A stretch of DNA of 64,000 bases from Cytidiella melzeri (lineage: Eukaryota; Basidiomycota; Agaricomycetes; Polyporales; Irpicaceae): assembly GCA_022592445.1 (NCBI GenBank), contig JABYQR010000153.1, forward strand, positions 37,632-101,631, given 5' to 3'. The notes under the pieces were generated by a model that worked only from the letters and a program-made list of their open reading frames with translations, was not told the origin of the DNA and searched no databases. Shown here in pieces: positions 48,601 through 59,096 of the stretch (position 1 is the stretch's first letter; every line of letters starts with the position of its first letter). A program made the position numbers and the translations under genes.

Positions 48601-51555
48601 GCAGACATGGGTATTTGCATGGTGTTGAAGAAGTGGACAATGAGGATGCTCTCGAAGCAGACTTTGATGCTCGAGACCCAGTATATGGCAAGATGGTGAA
48701 CTGGTATTGGGTACAGATGTAGAAGATGAAGACGATAATGTATTAGATGAGCAGTCAACAGAGTAGATAGAAGCTTAGTGGTAATGCAAGCTGTGCTACA
48801 GAGCCAAAAAAGGAACAAAGTAGATAGAAGTCAATCATTGTTATGATGGGCTTGCTTTGTTGGACGTCTGTCTCCAAATCACTCTGTGAGCGTTTCCGAC
48901 TTGATTTTGTGGTGAGCTAGGAGCTAAGGAACTAACAGAGTCAGCATCTGCTCCCCCCAAATTGTTGTCACCGATTGTAGGAAGGAGGTCGGGTTGGTTT
49001 TCTTTGTTAGCCTCCTCAGGCCAGAACCATCCAATGAGTGAGGTGCAAGACGTAGGGTTACCCGCTTCACATTGCCAAGACCTACAGCACGTAGGTTGGC
49101 ACGAACCTCCTGTATCTTCTCTCGCTGCTGCCGTGTTGACTCCCGTCTCTGCTTTAAAACCTCCTCGTGACGACTTGTGAAAGTGACAGTCATCTCGTGT
49201 TGAAGCCGTGTGACCTCATCCCACAGATAGTCCCATACCTGTCCCAATACCTCCAACCATCCAACCTTGCCCGCAGATCATCCTTGGTCTTTATGAGAAA
49301 GAATTGGTCGGTGACACGAGCAATGAGGCTACGTGGAAGGAAGCTTCGATAGCCAACAAGGAGGCTATCAGGGCCAAAAGGCATCTCGGAGTAGCGACAT
49401 TGCATGCGGCAGTATGAAGTTCTTTCGTGAGGTACTCACATCTTTTGTTGTCATCTTCATGTATGATGCAAGTGGTGGTATGGATGTAGTAGGCTGCGTG
49501 GTAGAAGAGCAACCAGTGATAGATAGAGGACGAGGGGCAGGCATAGGACGCAAGAAACAGGAACTACAATGTCCACAGTCTCGGTTGACAGCAGGGTTCT
49601 GGTAGATCATGTTGATTTGACGTACAATGCAGACACCTTGTACATGTGCAGCAATGATGAGCCAGAGAGAGAGGTTGTTGAGCCATGCGGTCGAATTGAT
49701 GGTAGCGCCGACTTTTCCCGAGACTTTCTTGCCCTCTACATCTCGTATGAAGCCCCTTAATAGCCGGCTGTCCAGATTCGGTCTTTGCAGATATGCATCG
49801 ACAGCCTCGATATCAGTCTTCTTAATGTAGATGTAGGCCGTCCCATGACGATCACGTCCACGCGATGTGCGCCCAGCCTTCTGAATCATGGATGCTGCAC
49901 TTGACGGTGTCGGAAAGCATACCACTCGGTCAAAATCCTGAACATCCATCCCAACACCTAGGACATCCGTCGCAACGTAGATCGCCGTTTGCCTGTCCTC
50001 GGAAGGTACGTAAAGACCTTCGGAAATCTGAACTTTGCAGTGAGGACAGTTCAGGGAATGGACGTGCCGAACGACAATTGTCTGCTGCGGTTGCAAGCGC
50101 CGAGGAAGCAGCGAACGTAGGTATTTGACAATCTTGTGGCCTTGAGAGATAGTCTCGCAGTAGAGCAAAGTCTTGTCAATATCGGCGACAACCGCGGCGT
50201 CGGCTGGGACAAGCCAATCAAGGTCGCGGAAATATTCGGTCGTATGGGTGTATTCAATAGTACGCATCACGATGTCGACGTTTCGGCGTTCGCAGTCCCG
50301 TCGTTCCAAGAAGAAGTTGCCGTGTTGAAAGCCCAACGCTTTCGTGATGACGTCTGTCTGTCGTTGCGGTTCGAGCGTGGCCGTCAAGCCAAGACGCACC
50401 GTTCCAGGGGGAAGCCAGGGTATCGTCCGATGAATCTCCCCGTATGCCTTTCGAAAGTCGGCCCCCCATTCGTCCACCAGATGACATTCGTCAACAACAA
50501 ACAAGGCAAGACGCTCGCGGACGTTTGCGTTCTCAATGAAGATCCTGAACGACTTGGTTTGTAGCATCTCCGGGGACATGAGGAGGATGCGGTATTGTCC
50601 TTCGCGTGCTTCCTTCCAGAGGTCGCGCCTCTCTGCTGTGGGTAAATGTATGTTCGCCAGTGTCGCGGACTCAAGAGCCTCGGAGTTGAGTGCTATAGCT
50701 GAGATGTTCAGCTTCGCGAGATTTCTGACCTGTGAAGTCGCGTGTTTCAGCAATGGAACAGACTGCCAGTCGAGAAACTCACCATATCATCTTCGAGGGC
50801 ATTGGTCGGCGCAACCACAATCGTCATGGTGTCTGGTCTCATGAGCGAGTACGTGTAGAAGATGGCCGACTTGCCATCACCCGTCGCAGAGATGACCAGC
50901 CCATGCTTGCCCATCAAAAGCTCGGCCAATGGCTTGAGCTGGAGATCGATGTTCGGCTCCCACGGGAGCTTAGGACGCAGTCGCTCTTGTAGCTGCGCAA
51001 TCCCGTCAGGTGTACGCCAGTCATACTGTCCCCGCGTCGACCAGTCGGACATTGTTGATGGTGCAGGCATCAGGACGAGAATAGACGGAGGAAAAAAAAA
51101 TGTATTCGGGACTGTATGGTAATAGCCAACATATACAAATATGCGTAGCTGGTGGACGTGAGTTGAGGAACGATAGCGAGAGTAACGCGTCGTGCTGGAG
51201 AGCGAGAGCGACGCGTCGTGCTGGGTGGCAGATCCAGATCTCAACGCGGTAAACAAGATCACGAGACACCGTAATAGCCGCTGAAACACCTACTGCAAAA
51301 GGGGGGTGAAACAGACGCAGACGTCAGACAGAGATCCTGAGGCACGAAGGTTGAACGCCCGTCTACTCTGCCTCGGGGAGACTAACCTAATGTCCTGTGC
51401 CGCAATGCTAACATCACTCTAGGTACTTCAACCACTGCTTCAAGGCCGATTTGCGCATGTTCGCCATCCGCGACGGAGCGCTCCCGACTGGTCCCGCAGA
51501 CCTGTTAGCCATCCAGCGGGCCATCGACAAGTTCATGGCCTGTGCCGTGGTTTGA
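45650..51555 (+). CDS. small host gene apparently split by a transposon in its intron
   Basis: Exon 1 is 45650-45660 (ATG in perfect Kozak context, 11 nt, donor GTAAGT at 45661). Exon 2 is 51423-51555 (acceptor CACTCTAG). Together they close in frame to 47 aa (MLKEYFNHCFKADLRMFAIR at the start, KFMACAVV at the end). The 12-bp inverted repeats of the DUF6589/helicase element lie inside this 5.8-kb intron; without the element it would be about 166 nt. I do not recognise the product. Alternatives: exon 1 belongs to the element's own transcript, or further small exons lie in 51300-51420. Confidence 0.35.
45704..45715 (+). repeat. left terminal inverted repeat
   Basis: TTTGCAGTAGGT, perfect inverse of 51288-51299. 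Allowing one T of length difference, the match extends outward by CC on both sides. Confidence 0.65.
45849..48780 (+). pseudogene. DUF6589-domain protein, frameshifted (putative transposase)
   Basis: The first exon 45849-47632 is open for about 595 codons from ATG 45849 (MQHTWDSSESGDVAF) and joins 47698 onwards by a clean GT-AG intron. The central pattern (LHNAQIVIIVFMMLLNARNLR, VLGRIGLSVAYSTTLELLRGL), then YQTDDLGVYMV, RDSMLHYEFQSAIADGDIGR, GSGRSKYTNELLEVACNL and LKTAIMNNWLCNLTG, are what I recall from Agaricomycete DUF6589 proteins. After about 48090 the frame shifts repeatedly (near 48090, 48165, 48178, 48520 and 48620), each shift restoring family-like sequence in another frame, the last ones GYDRFDYTSRIEDFVQRTLA and VEEVDNEDALEADFDARDP. 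So the C-terminal third is decayed. Confidence 0.75.
48924..51070 (-). CDS. RecQ-like superfamily II DNA helicase (transposon-borne)
   Basis: Exons 51070-50783, 50729-49440 and 49384 onwards. Motif I SATGDGKSAIF, Ia VVAPTNALEDDM, II VVDECHLVDEWGADFR (DECH rather than RecQ's usual DEAH), III GLTATL, V YVATDVLGVGMDVQDFDRVV, VI IQKAGRTSRGRDRHG, and a Cys cluster RDCGHCSSC in the RecQ zinc-binding position. A C-terminal extension follows (DSLLVGYRSFLPRSLIARV, then a helical TRLQHEMTVTFTSRHEEVLK segment). One frame change near 49262 separates RARLDG from the downstream frame, ending at the stop 48924; it may be a mutation or unrecognised intron. The core is intact, unlike its DUF6589 neighbour. 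Start could also be ATG 51052. Confidence 0.85.
51176..51225. repeat. 26-bp tandem duplication near right TIR
   Basis: Two near-identical units with period 26, both containing CGCGTCGTGCTGG, lie about 60 bp inside the right terminal repeat. Subterminal repeats of this kind are often transposase-binding sites; that role is inferred. Confidence 0.5.
51288..51299 (-). repeat. right terminal inverted repeat
   Basis: ACCTACTGCAAA, inverse of 45704-45715, lying about 220 bp upstream of the helicase start. Confidence 0.65.
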
Positions 51556-52168
51556 TGTGGTCGCCTCTGCTGTCGTGCTCTGCGCCGCGTCGCCTTTGCT
51601 GTTGTGTTCGCCCTCGTTTTTGCTTGTCCGATACTGTCGTTTCCCGTTCTTATACGCTGTCATTTACAACATTGTCGTAGCCTTTTGATAGCCTAATATC
51701 ATTGCATGCTAATATAAACCACCTGTCTGATTGTGAAAAGATTGATACATTGAACACCTGTTGCACACCGCGAGAGTACATCAGGCTGTACGCTAACTAC
51801 AAATGTACATGCGTCGTCATTACACTGTCGGTATAGTGTACAAGGTAAGTCCAAATTACAATCCTACCCGGATATTGGTGCACTATCCACGGATTATATC
51901 AACCGGATAACTGACTATTTATATCCAAGGGATGCGAGCGCGGGACATATCGCGACACTATCGTTTACGCTAATTCGTGCATACGCGGCCAGATATCCCA
52001 ACGTACCCTGGCTTCGCCTGAGCATCCGAGGTGGACTTCGCCTTGATCTTGTTTGAAAGTTACGAGTGTAGGGGATGACTTGGAAGGTCAACTAACTCTA
52101 GGAGTAAGTGTCTTATCATTTCTCTGCTCTCTAGGAGCGGTATATAAACATGTCTGTAAATAGATTAC
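51556..52168. other. intergenic, no supported gene
   Basis: Between the small split gene and the copia insertion. No coding frame or repeat recognised. Confidence 0.5.
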
Positions 52169-52173
52169 TAATG

Positions 52174-52347
52174 TTTTAACAAGGTATCAGGAGAGTTGAG
52201 AGCGTTGAGAGAGAAGACTGAGGTGGTGGTCACACAGAGAGTTGGGGATCAAAAGTGATAGCAGTGCATTGATCAAAGTAAGTCTTATATACGGTAACTA
52301 CGGCGCTAAGCGTGCGCTAAGTAGTACGAAAACAGAATAGTTAAACA
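52174..52347 (-). repeat. 3' LTR of right copia element
   Basis: 174 bp; on the minus strand begins TGTTTAACTATTCTG. Differs from the 5' LTR at two CpG-context positions. Confidence 0.95.
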
Positions 52348-52356
52348 CTCCCCTTC
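52348..52356 (-). other. polypurine tract
   Basis: GAAGGGGAG on the minus strand directly before the 3' LTR, the expected plus-strand primer. Confidence 0.8.
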
Positions 52357-55300
52357 AAGCCTGAACATGAAGTAGTTCATTGAAGTGCTTGAGTTTTTCG
52401 AGAGGTAGTGCTTTAGTAAGAGTATCAGCACGTTGATCGGCAGAAGGTACGTGGTGCACAGTGATGTACCCTTTAGTTACACGATCGCTGATGAAGTTCT
52501 TGCGAATGTTAAAGTGTTTAGTACGTTGAGAGTGTTGTTCCTCGGGGGAACGAACAATCGCAAGAGTTGACGCACTGTCGGTATATAGTTTGACAGGGTC
52601 CATAGTGCAGTTAAGTATTTCATCTATGAGGCTCTTCAAATAGATGGCCTCTGTGGACACATGAGCAAGTGCGTACAGTTCGGCTTCGGTGACCGATAAA
52701 GTTACAAGTGAACCGCGCTTACTTGACCAAGAGATAAGCGAGTCGTTGTATGTGAAAATGTAGCCCATTATTGGTTTATTGCCGTACGTAGTCATACCAT
52801 CAGAGTCGGCATAACCTACGAGTGAAGTAGAAGTAGGGTTGGCTTGGTTTCCTAGGACAAGCCAGTAGTCGCACGTTCCCTTGAGGTAAAGGTAACACTG
52901 TTTAGCTGCAGCGTAGTGTTCCTTAGCAGGGTCAGATAAGTATCGTGCTAGTTGACCAGTGCAATAAGCAATGTCTGGTCAAGTACTGTCGGCGACGTAG
53001 CGTAAGCCACCAACAAGAGACATGTAGTGTGTAATGGCGTCAGCGTCCTGACGTGGTTCGGTCACAGCACGGGGGGCTAAGTTGTGCTCGTGTACCATTG
53101 GTGTACGGCGTGAATGTTCGTGGTCAAAGTTGTATCGCTTAAGTATGTTCAGGATATAATCCCTTTGACGAAGCTTGATAATGCCTGCGGCTTTATCATA
53201 AGCAACTTCCATGCCAAGCATCCAGTGGATAGTTCCACCGTTAGTAAGTTCGACATGTTGTCTGAGTGCGATCTCAAATTTTTCGGCAACAGTAGTAGTG
53301 ATAGTGCCAAGAGTAATGTCATCGACATGAACAGCAAGTAGAAGTATAAGTTTATCACCTCGATAGAGGTAGAAGACTGCATTGTCGAATTCACAACGCT
53401 TCAGTCCAAGTGCGAAGAGTATGTCGCATAGTACTTTATACCAACAACGTCCGGCTTGCTTAAGGCCATAGATAGTCTTCCGAAGTTTAAGTACCCAGCC
53501 AGGTGGCAGGTTCGGAAGTAAGTCACCAGGAGGTGGACGAAGATAAAGGTCTTCATCGTCGTGGATGTTACCGTATAAGTATGCGGACTTGATATCGAGC
53601 TGAGTAATCTCGAAGTGTAGTGAAGCCGCGAGAGTAAGTACAAATCGTAGTGAACTCATACGCGCAACAGGTGCGAATAAGTCATTCGAGTAGTAATCAA
53701 TGCCGTCACGCTGGGAGTATCCTTGCGCAACAAGTCTTGACTTGAGTTTAGTGACTTTGCCGTGTTCATATTTTGTTTTGTAGACAAAGCGCGAACCAGT
53801 GATGTTCGCATTTGGCGGCGGGATACAGTATTCCCAAGTGCCAAGTTGTTCGAGGGTATCAACCTCAGTTTTCATCGACTTGAGCCAGTCGATTTTGAGT
53901 GGGTGGTTAAGTACGTCTTTGTAAGTAACTGGATCACCGACGTCTTCAGCGTAGTATGCGTTGAATTCAGTCAAGTAAAAGGCAATGTTTGTATCGACTT
54001 CATCATAGTTTAAGCCTCGAGCTTTGCGCGAAGGCTTAGGCTCTCTAGTAGTACGCCTAGGACCAGAAGAGTCAGGCTCGTCGATGTCCATGGGTTCAAC
54101 ATGAGGGTTCTCCTCGAGTTGAAGTTGTTTTTCAAGAGTAGGTTGTTCGATATTTGGTTCTTTCTCCCCTTCAATTTGTGCCGTAGAGTCAACAAATTGC
54201 AAGTTTCGTTTGACGCCTACGCGTGTTCCGAAGTAAACGTAGTGGCCTTTGGAATATTCAGCAAAGCCTATCCAAACGGCGCGCTTGCCTTTTGGCGCGA
54301 GTTTATTGGTTCGGTATTCGTCGTATACGATACACGGTTGACCAAACTTTTGAAGCGCATCAAGGTTCGCTTCAGTACCATAGCGTTTAAAGTAAGGAGT
54401 TTTATATTGAAGAGGAGCACGAGGAGTGCGATTATAGAGATAAACCGCATGAAGCGCAGCGTACCACCATAACCGGTTCGTTAAAGCAGCTGTGTGTAGG
54501 TTTACACGAACCAAGTTCATAATAGTCTGGTGTGTGCGCTCAGCAACACCATTTTGTGCAGGAGTATCGTGCACAGTAAGCCGGGGTATAGTACCTTGTG
54601 ACTTCAAGTAGTTTGTCATATTTGCACCAGTGAATACGCCATTGTTGTCAGATTGAAGAATCTTAACGCGAATATTGTATTGCGTAAGAAGCTCAGTAGA
54701 GAAGATAACCCATTGAGTGAAGGCATCATCTTTAGTTTTTAATGGCGCAAGTGTTAACCATCGAGTTGAGTCGTCGACGATAGTCAACCAGTACAGATAA
54801 TGACCAGTAATCGACGCAGTGGGTAGTGGCCCAAAGATGTCGATATGAAAGTGATCACCGAAGGAAGTAGCCAACAGCGAAGTACGAGCTTTGGGGACTG
54901 GAGTACGATGAATATTATTCAAGATACAGTCCTCGCACGGAGTTTCTGTGTGGTCAGTGATATGAGTAGTAATGATAAGTTTGGACGTTTCAAGTAGTTT
55001 GTTTATCTGGAAATAACTGATGTGACCGAGTTTTTTATGAAGTTCAAGCATCGTTATACCAGACTTATGCACGCTTGCTAAAGAAGTCACGCGAGTAGAG
55101 TTGAGTGAATACAAATCGTGTATTTTTCGTATCACAGCTACACAAGACGCGTTCGAGTCATATATAGTACAAGTATTTGAAAAGAAAGTAAAGCGATAGT
55201 CAGCGTCCAATTTTGAAACACTGATAAGCGTGAAGGGTAGTTGTGAGTTATAGTAGACATTCTTTAGCATAAGTTGATTATGCGTACCATTTTCTTGTTC

Positions 55301-57190
55301 AACCTCCAGTACCATGTCGCCGGCGAGTTTGAGACTTATTTGCTCTGAGTTGGCAACAGTAAGTAAGATAGTTGGTACAGAGTGAACGTTGAAAAGTAAG
55401 TCACAATATGGTGTACAGTGTATAGTAGCACCAGTATCGATGACATGAACGCACTTGTCAGACGACGAAGTTGCGAACAGTGGAAGTAAAGTAGAAGAAA
55501 TGGTACGAGTACTTACGTGCATCGTCACGTCCGAGTTAGAAAGAGACTTCACCCACGCGCTTGGGTGAGGGTTCTCGAGGACCTCTTCGTCCGAGTCAGC
55601 AGCAGCAGTGACGTTGGCCATGAAGCCAGTAGCAGTGGAAGAGCCGGCAGCGGCGGACTCTTTCTTCTTGCCTTGAGCGGCGGCGGCAGTGGACTTGCGA
55701 GTGATGCCCTTCTTTTTCATTGCAGCTTTGGACTTCTCAGTCCAGGGCAGAGGGCAAGTCGGCGTCATGTGGCCAGGCTGACCACAGTTGAAGCAGTTGC
55801 CCTGACCAGAAGTGGAGGGCTTGCTCGACGAGTAGGGAGCTGCGGCCGCGCGAGCAGTAGTGGTGGTTTTGGTCGAGCGTTCGACCGCGGCCTTGCCCTT
55901 GGCATGCGAAGCCGAAGGCGCGTGAGCTTTGTCCTTTGGGACGAAAGTGGTAGGCCCCTTGGACTCGGAAGTCTTTGGGGGGTGCGTGAGTCTCCAGTTG
56001 GTGAACTCGCGACGAAGCTCAGCGATGAGCGTGTTAGGCCTGTAGCGGAACTTCTCTCCAGCCGGAGTAGAAGAACGCACGCCAACCTCGTAGTTCTGAC
56101 GTGTGGCGGCATAGGCAGGAGGGATGATCCCGACGATGGCTGCGTAGAAGATATGGTCGGGAATGTCGACACCAGCAGCGATAAGCTTGCTGCGGATATT
56201 AGTGGCGTCGTCGAGCAGCTTGTCCATCTCATAGATAGGACGACGAAGGTGGAAGAGCTGGTAAATTTCGTTCGCGTCAGACACAGTGGTCTTTGGATCG
56301 TAACGTTCACGCAGCTTATCCATGAGTACGTGGGGCTTGTACTCGTTTAGATAGTTGGCCATGACCGAGTCAGAGATATGACCGGTCAGGACGTTGAAGA
56401 CAGCCCGCGTAACCTCTTGAGGTACGGTCAGGCCACCTCGGAGTGTATGAAACTCCAGTATAGTGGACATAGCGGTCTCAACGCGGAACTTCCACATCGG
56501 CCAGGTGTCAGCCCCAGTAAGTTTGCCAACATCGGAGAAGGCTTTGTTAATGTCGCTGAGCGACATAGTAAAGTTGTTGTCGTGGCCAGGTGGCACAGAC
56601 AGAAGTTGCGACACTTCGCGTGTCGACCTAGTGCCTATAGAGCTAGGCGGAGGCGGCGGCGGCGAGCCACCAGGAGAGCTGCCCGGAGGAGGCGGAGTTG
56701 TTGGACGGCGAGCAGGACGTTTCTCACGTCGTCGACGAGGCCTCTCATCCTCATCCATACGGTCGTCATCACTGTCATCGTCTCCTCCATGAGGGTGACG
56801 ACGACGATCATCATCGCGAAGAGTATCGAAGGGGGTGCGACGGCAATCAGCAGGAGGAGCAGAGACATGACGAGCACCTGGGATTGCCTCACGATCCTCA
56901 GAGCTAGAAGAGTGGTTGTCGTTGTTACTGGGTTGGGGGTCGACGTCAGGGACGTTAGAGTTGGATGGTCCAGCTGAGGGAGCATCGGTTTTTGTGATAG
57001 TGGTGGCAGACATCGAGGGAGGAAGTGTAGTAGGAGCAGGAGAAGGAGTAGGAGTGAATATGGGGGTTGTCCTGCGAGTGGTGGTTGTTCTTTGGCGGGG
57101 TTGAGCTCTAGTACCCCTGAGGAAGTTGGTTTGGTGACGCTCTCTAGTGGAGCGACGAAGTTGAGCTTGATCAGCGAGATCAGAGCTCAT
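52355..57190 (-). CDS. Ty1/copia gag-pol polyprotein with one in-frame stop
   Basis: One frame of 1611 codons from ATG 57190 (MSSDLADQAQLRRS) to the stop at 52355, broken only by TGA at 52979-52981. Order: basic, Pro-rich N-terminus; gag; zinc knuckle CFNCGQPGHMTPTC near residue 465; protease VIDTGATIHC near 580; integrase zinc region and core (HIDIFGPLP, QSDNNGVFTG, AQNGVAERTHQ give D, D, E); reverse transcriptase (KSRLVAQGYSQRDGIDY, LDIKSAYLYGN, VHVDDITLG); RNase H after the stop (GYADSDG, LYTDSASTLAI, RTKHFNIRKNF). The stop replaces a probable Arg codon (CGA to TGA) in ADST-[R]-PDIAY. The end of the ORF overlaps the polypurine tract. Confidence 0.93.
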
Positions 57191-57242
57191 AAACAGAGAG
57201 GAGTAGTTGTGAAAGTGAAGTAGAGTGAAGATATGAGCTTTA

Positions 57243-57258
57243 GGCGGGGCTCATAACC
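57243..57258 (-). other. primer-binding site matching initiator tRNA-Met anticodon loop
   Basis: Minus strand GGTTATGAGCCCCGCC immediately follows the LTR; the complement contains GGGCTCATAACC. Same primer site as in the left copia element despite unrelated LTRs. Confidence 0.75.
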
Positions 57259-57432
57259 TTTTAACAAGGTATCAGGAGAGTTGAGAGCGTTGAGAGAGAA
57301 GACTGAGGTGGTGGTCACACAGAGAGTTGGGGATCAAAAGTGATAGCAGTGCATTGATCAAAGTAAGTCTTATATACGGTAACTACGGCGCTAAGCGCGC
57401 GCTAAGTAGTACAAAAACAGAATAGTTAAACA
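57259..57432 (-). repeat. 5' LTR of right copia element
   Basis: 174 bp; its inner end abuts the primer-binding site. Outer end flanked by the TAATG target duplication. Confidence 0.95.
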
Positions 57433-58568
57433 TAATGCCACAGTAATGTCATATGAGTAAGGATTGGTAAGGATTGGTAATCATATGAGTAAGGATTGGT
57501 AATGCACAGTCCTGCTTGCTAATACTACTGAATAGAGAATGAAAGCGATGACTGAGCATCCTACATAACTGAATGGTGCTGACTGAGCCTTTAGTAAGCT
57601 CAATACACTTGGTATATGAAATATGAGTCTTGCAGAAGCCGCATGGTACTTCTGCTATTCAGTCATGGAAACTACTGGAACACAATGCCATAAGGTGCAA
57701 GTATTGCATTGTGTGTGGCCATAATGATGATGGAATCACATGCTATGTACTATCTGATCTTATCTAACCTACATCGTCTATATTTCTGATCTCTGATAAT
57801 TAGTGATACAATCTTGCTTTGACATTGAGTGACAAGCAGCTCTGCTTGTTTGCAAGCAGAGTGCCTCGTTGGAGCTTGTTGCTGCAAGGGGGCTGCAAGG
57901 AAACCAAGAGTGGCAAGGCAAAGTGCCAGTGTGCTTGAGGCTGCCCAAAACTTGTGAAAGACATGGACAAGAACTCGCGTTGAGACACTGAGTCATGCTT
58001 CAAACTAAGAACAACCTCAAAGACAACACCACCAACCACGAAGTGGCAATAGAAGTGTAAAGGTGTGGAAGCGCGGAAGTGTTAAAGTAATGCGAGGTGG
58101 CCTAAGAGTCCTAGTTTTACCTGTGCTAAAAGAGCAACAAGGTTTTTGTGATAAAGTTTTATATGAAGGGAGCTAGACGGGCAACTACCACGCGTATCGC
58201 GGGAAAAAGGGCAAGTCGGCGCGGTGAAAGCGAAAGAGTTATAGCGCGGCTCCAAGAGAGCGCGCGTGAAAGGTCGCTGGTTGTAGGAAAACGGCGCGCG
58301 GAGGGACGCAGAAGATAAACGTAGACGCAATATGAATCTCAAACACAAAACGCGGTCGCTGGTGAAGATGAAGTGGTCGCTGTAAAACGCGGGCGCAGTG
58401 AAAGTGAACGCAGTAAGCTCGACGCAGTGAAGATGAAACGCAACGCAGTAACGCAGTAAAATAACGCAGTTAAAAAGCAAACGCAGTATAACGAAGCCGA
58501 AAGGAAGTGTGAGAGAAAGATAAACTAATGGCGCGCGAGTCGCAGCGGAAGGCTATGTGAGATCGCAG
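57433..58568. repeat. gene-free stretch with short tandem repeats
   Basis: 57450-57503 holds a partial tandem duplication of CATATGAGTAAGGATTGGTAA. 58394-58486 holds seven copies of CGCAGT within about 95 bp. No coding frame with a recognisable domain; probably remnants of a retroelement. Confidence 0.5.
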
Positions 58569-59096
58569 TTAAGTGGACTCGACAGACTGCGCGCGGGGGC
58601 GGTAGTGTAGAACGACACCTCCCGAACGGCGATGCGTATTACAGGCAAATGTGTGGCCAACGACGACGTTGGCTGAGCTGGTAAGATTGAACTGTACTAG
58701 TTCGCACTCGTGCTCCTCGCCTTCAAAGTCTGGAGATAGCCAGCAACCTGGGTGCGGCGCGCGCGGGCGATCGCAGTCGAGCGGGACGAAAGGTCCTGAA
58801 CGCAGGGGAATTGGATGATCGCTCTGAGTATCGCAGTAAGAGCAGTTTTCAAGCGAGTCCGCGACGGAGGCGACGGACGACGCTGGCGAGGGTGATTTAG
58901 GAGTTGATCTCGCAGGGGAGACCGTAGGCGCTGCTGAGGGTTCTGGCGGCGGCGTGGGCGCGGGGATGATGGGGTAACGGCGTAGAACCTCGCGCGGGCG
59001 CGGGCGGTAAGGGCAGCGACCGTCGGGCAGGTGGGGAACAGTTGGACAGTAACGGCAGACTCGAGGCGGGTTGTCGTTGGTAGATGCAGCGGACAT
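58569..59096 (-). CDS. Pro/Ser-rich ORF with CxxC motifs, possible retroelement gag remnant
   Basis: A 175-aa ORF from ATG 59096 (MSAASTNDNPP). CRYCPTVPHLPDGRCPYRPR near the start and CSYCDTQSDHP in the middle are small Cys clusters; between them lies a Pro/Ser/Ala linker. The tail (NVVVGHTFACNTHRRS) carries a further Cys and His. No family recognised. It lies downstream (minus strand) of a region with a polypurine-like tract, so it may be the first ORF of a non-autonomous LTR element, but a host gene cannot be excluded. Confidence 0.4.
   Translation of the reverse strand: MSAASTNDNPPRVCRYCPTVPHLPDGRCPYRPRPREVLRRYPIIPAPTPPPEPSAAPTVSPARSTPKSPSPASSVASVADSLENCSYCDTQSDHPIPLRSGPFVPLDCDRPRAPHPGCWLSPDFEGEEHECELVQFNLTSSANVVVGHTFACNTHRRSGGVVLHYRPRAQSVEST

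Larger units (their letters stand above)
45704..51299. mobile_element. DNA transposon with 12-bp TIRs carrying DUF6589 gene and RecQ-like helicase
   Basis: TTTGCAGTAGGT at 45704-45715 and its exact inverse ACCTACTGCAAA at 51288-51299 bound a 5.6-kb unit. Inside, a DUF6589 gene (plus) and a helicase gene (minus) point at each other, leaving about 140 bp between their ends. Outside both ends lie G-tracts (GGGGG before CC at the left, GGGGGG at the right), compatible with a 3-4 bp G target duplication but not provable. I recall that the AcademH lineage of Academ DNA transposons in fungi and animals couples a transposase with a superfamily II helicase; assignment to it is inference. The DUF6589 gene is frameshifted, so this copy is probably not autonomous. 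Confidence 0.65.
52169..57437 (-). mobile_element. complete Ty1/copia retrotransposon with LTRs and 5-bp target duplication
   Basis: The element spans 52174-57432 (5259 bp) with 174-bp LTRs and is flanked by TAATG at 52169-52173 and 57433-57437. Minus-strand order: 5' LTR, primer site (57243-57258), gag-pol, polypurine tract GAAGGGGAG (52348-52356), 3' LTR. The LTRs differ at only two positions, so insertion is recent. One in-frame stop interrupts pol. Confidence 0.95.

Noticed and set aside
55517..56350. 277-codon plus-strand ORF
   Set aside because: Antisense to the copia gag region.
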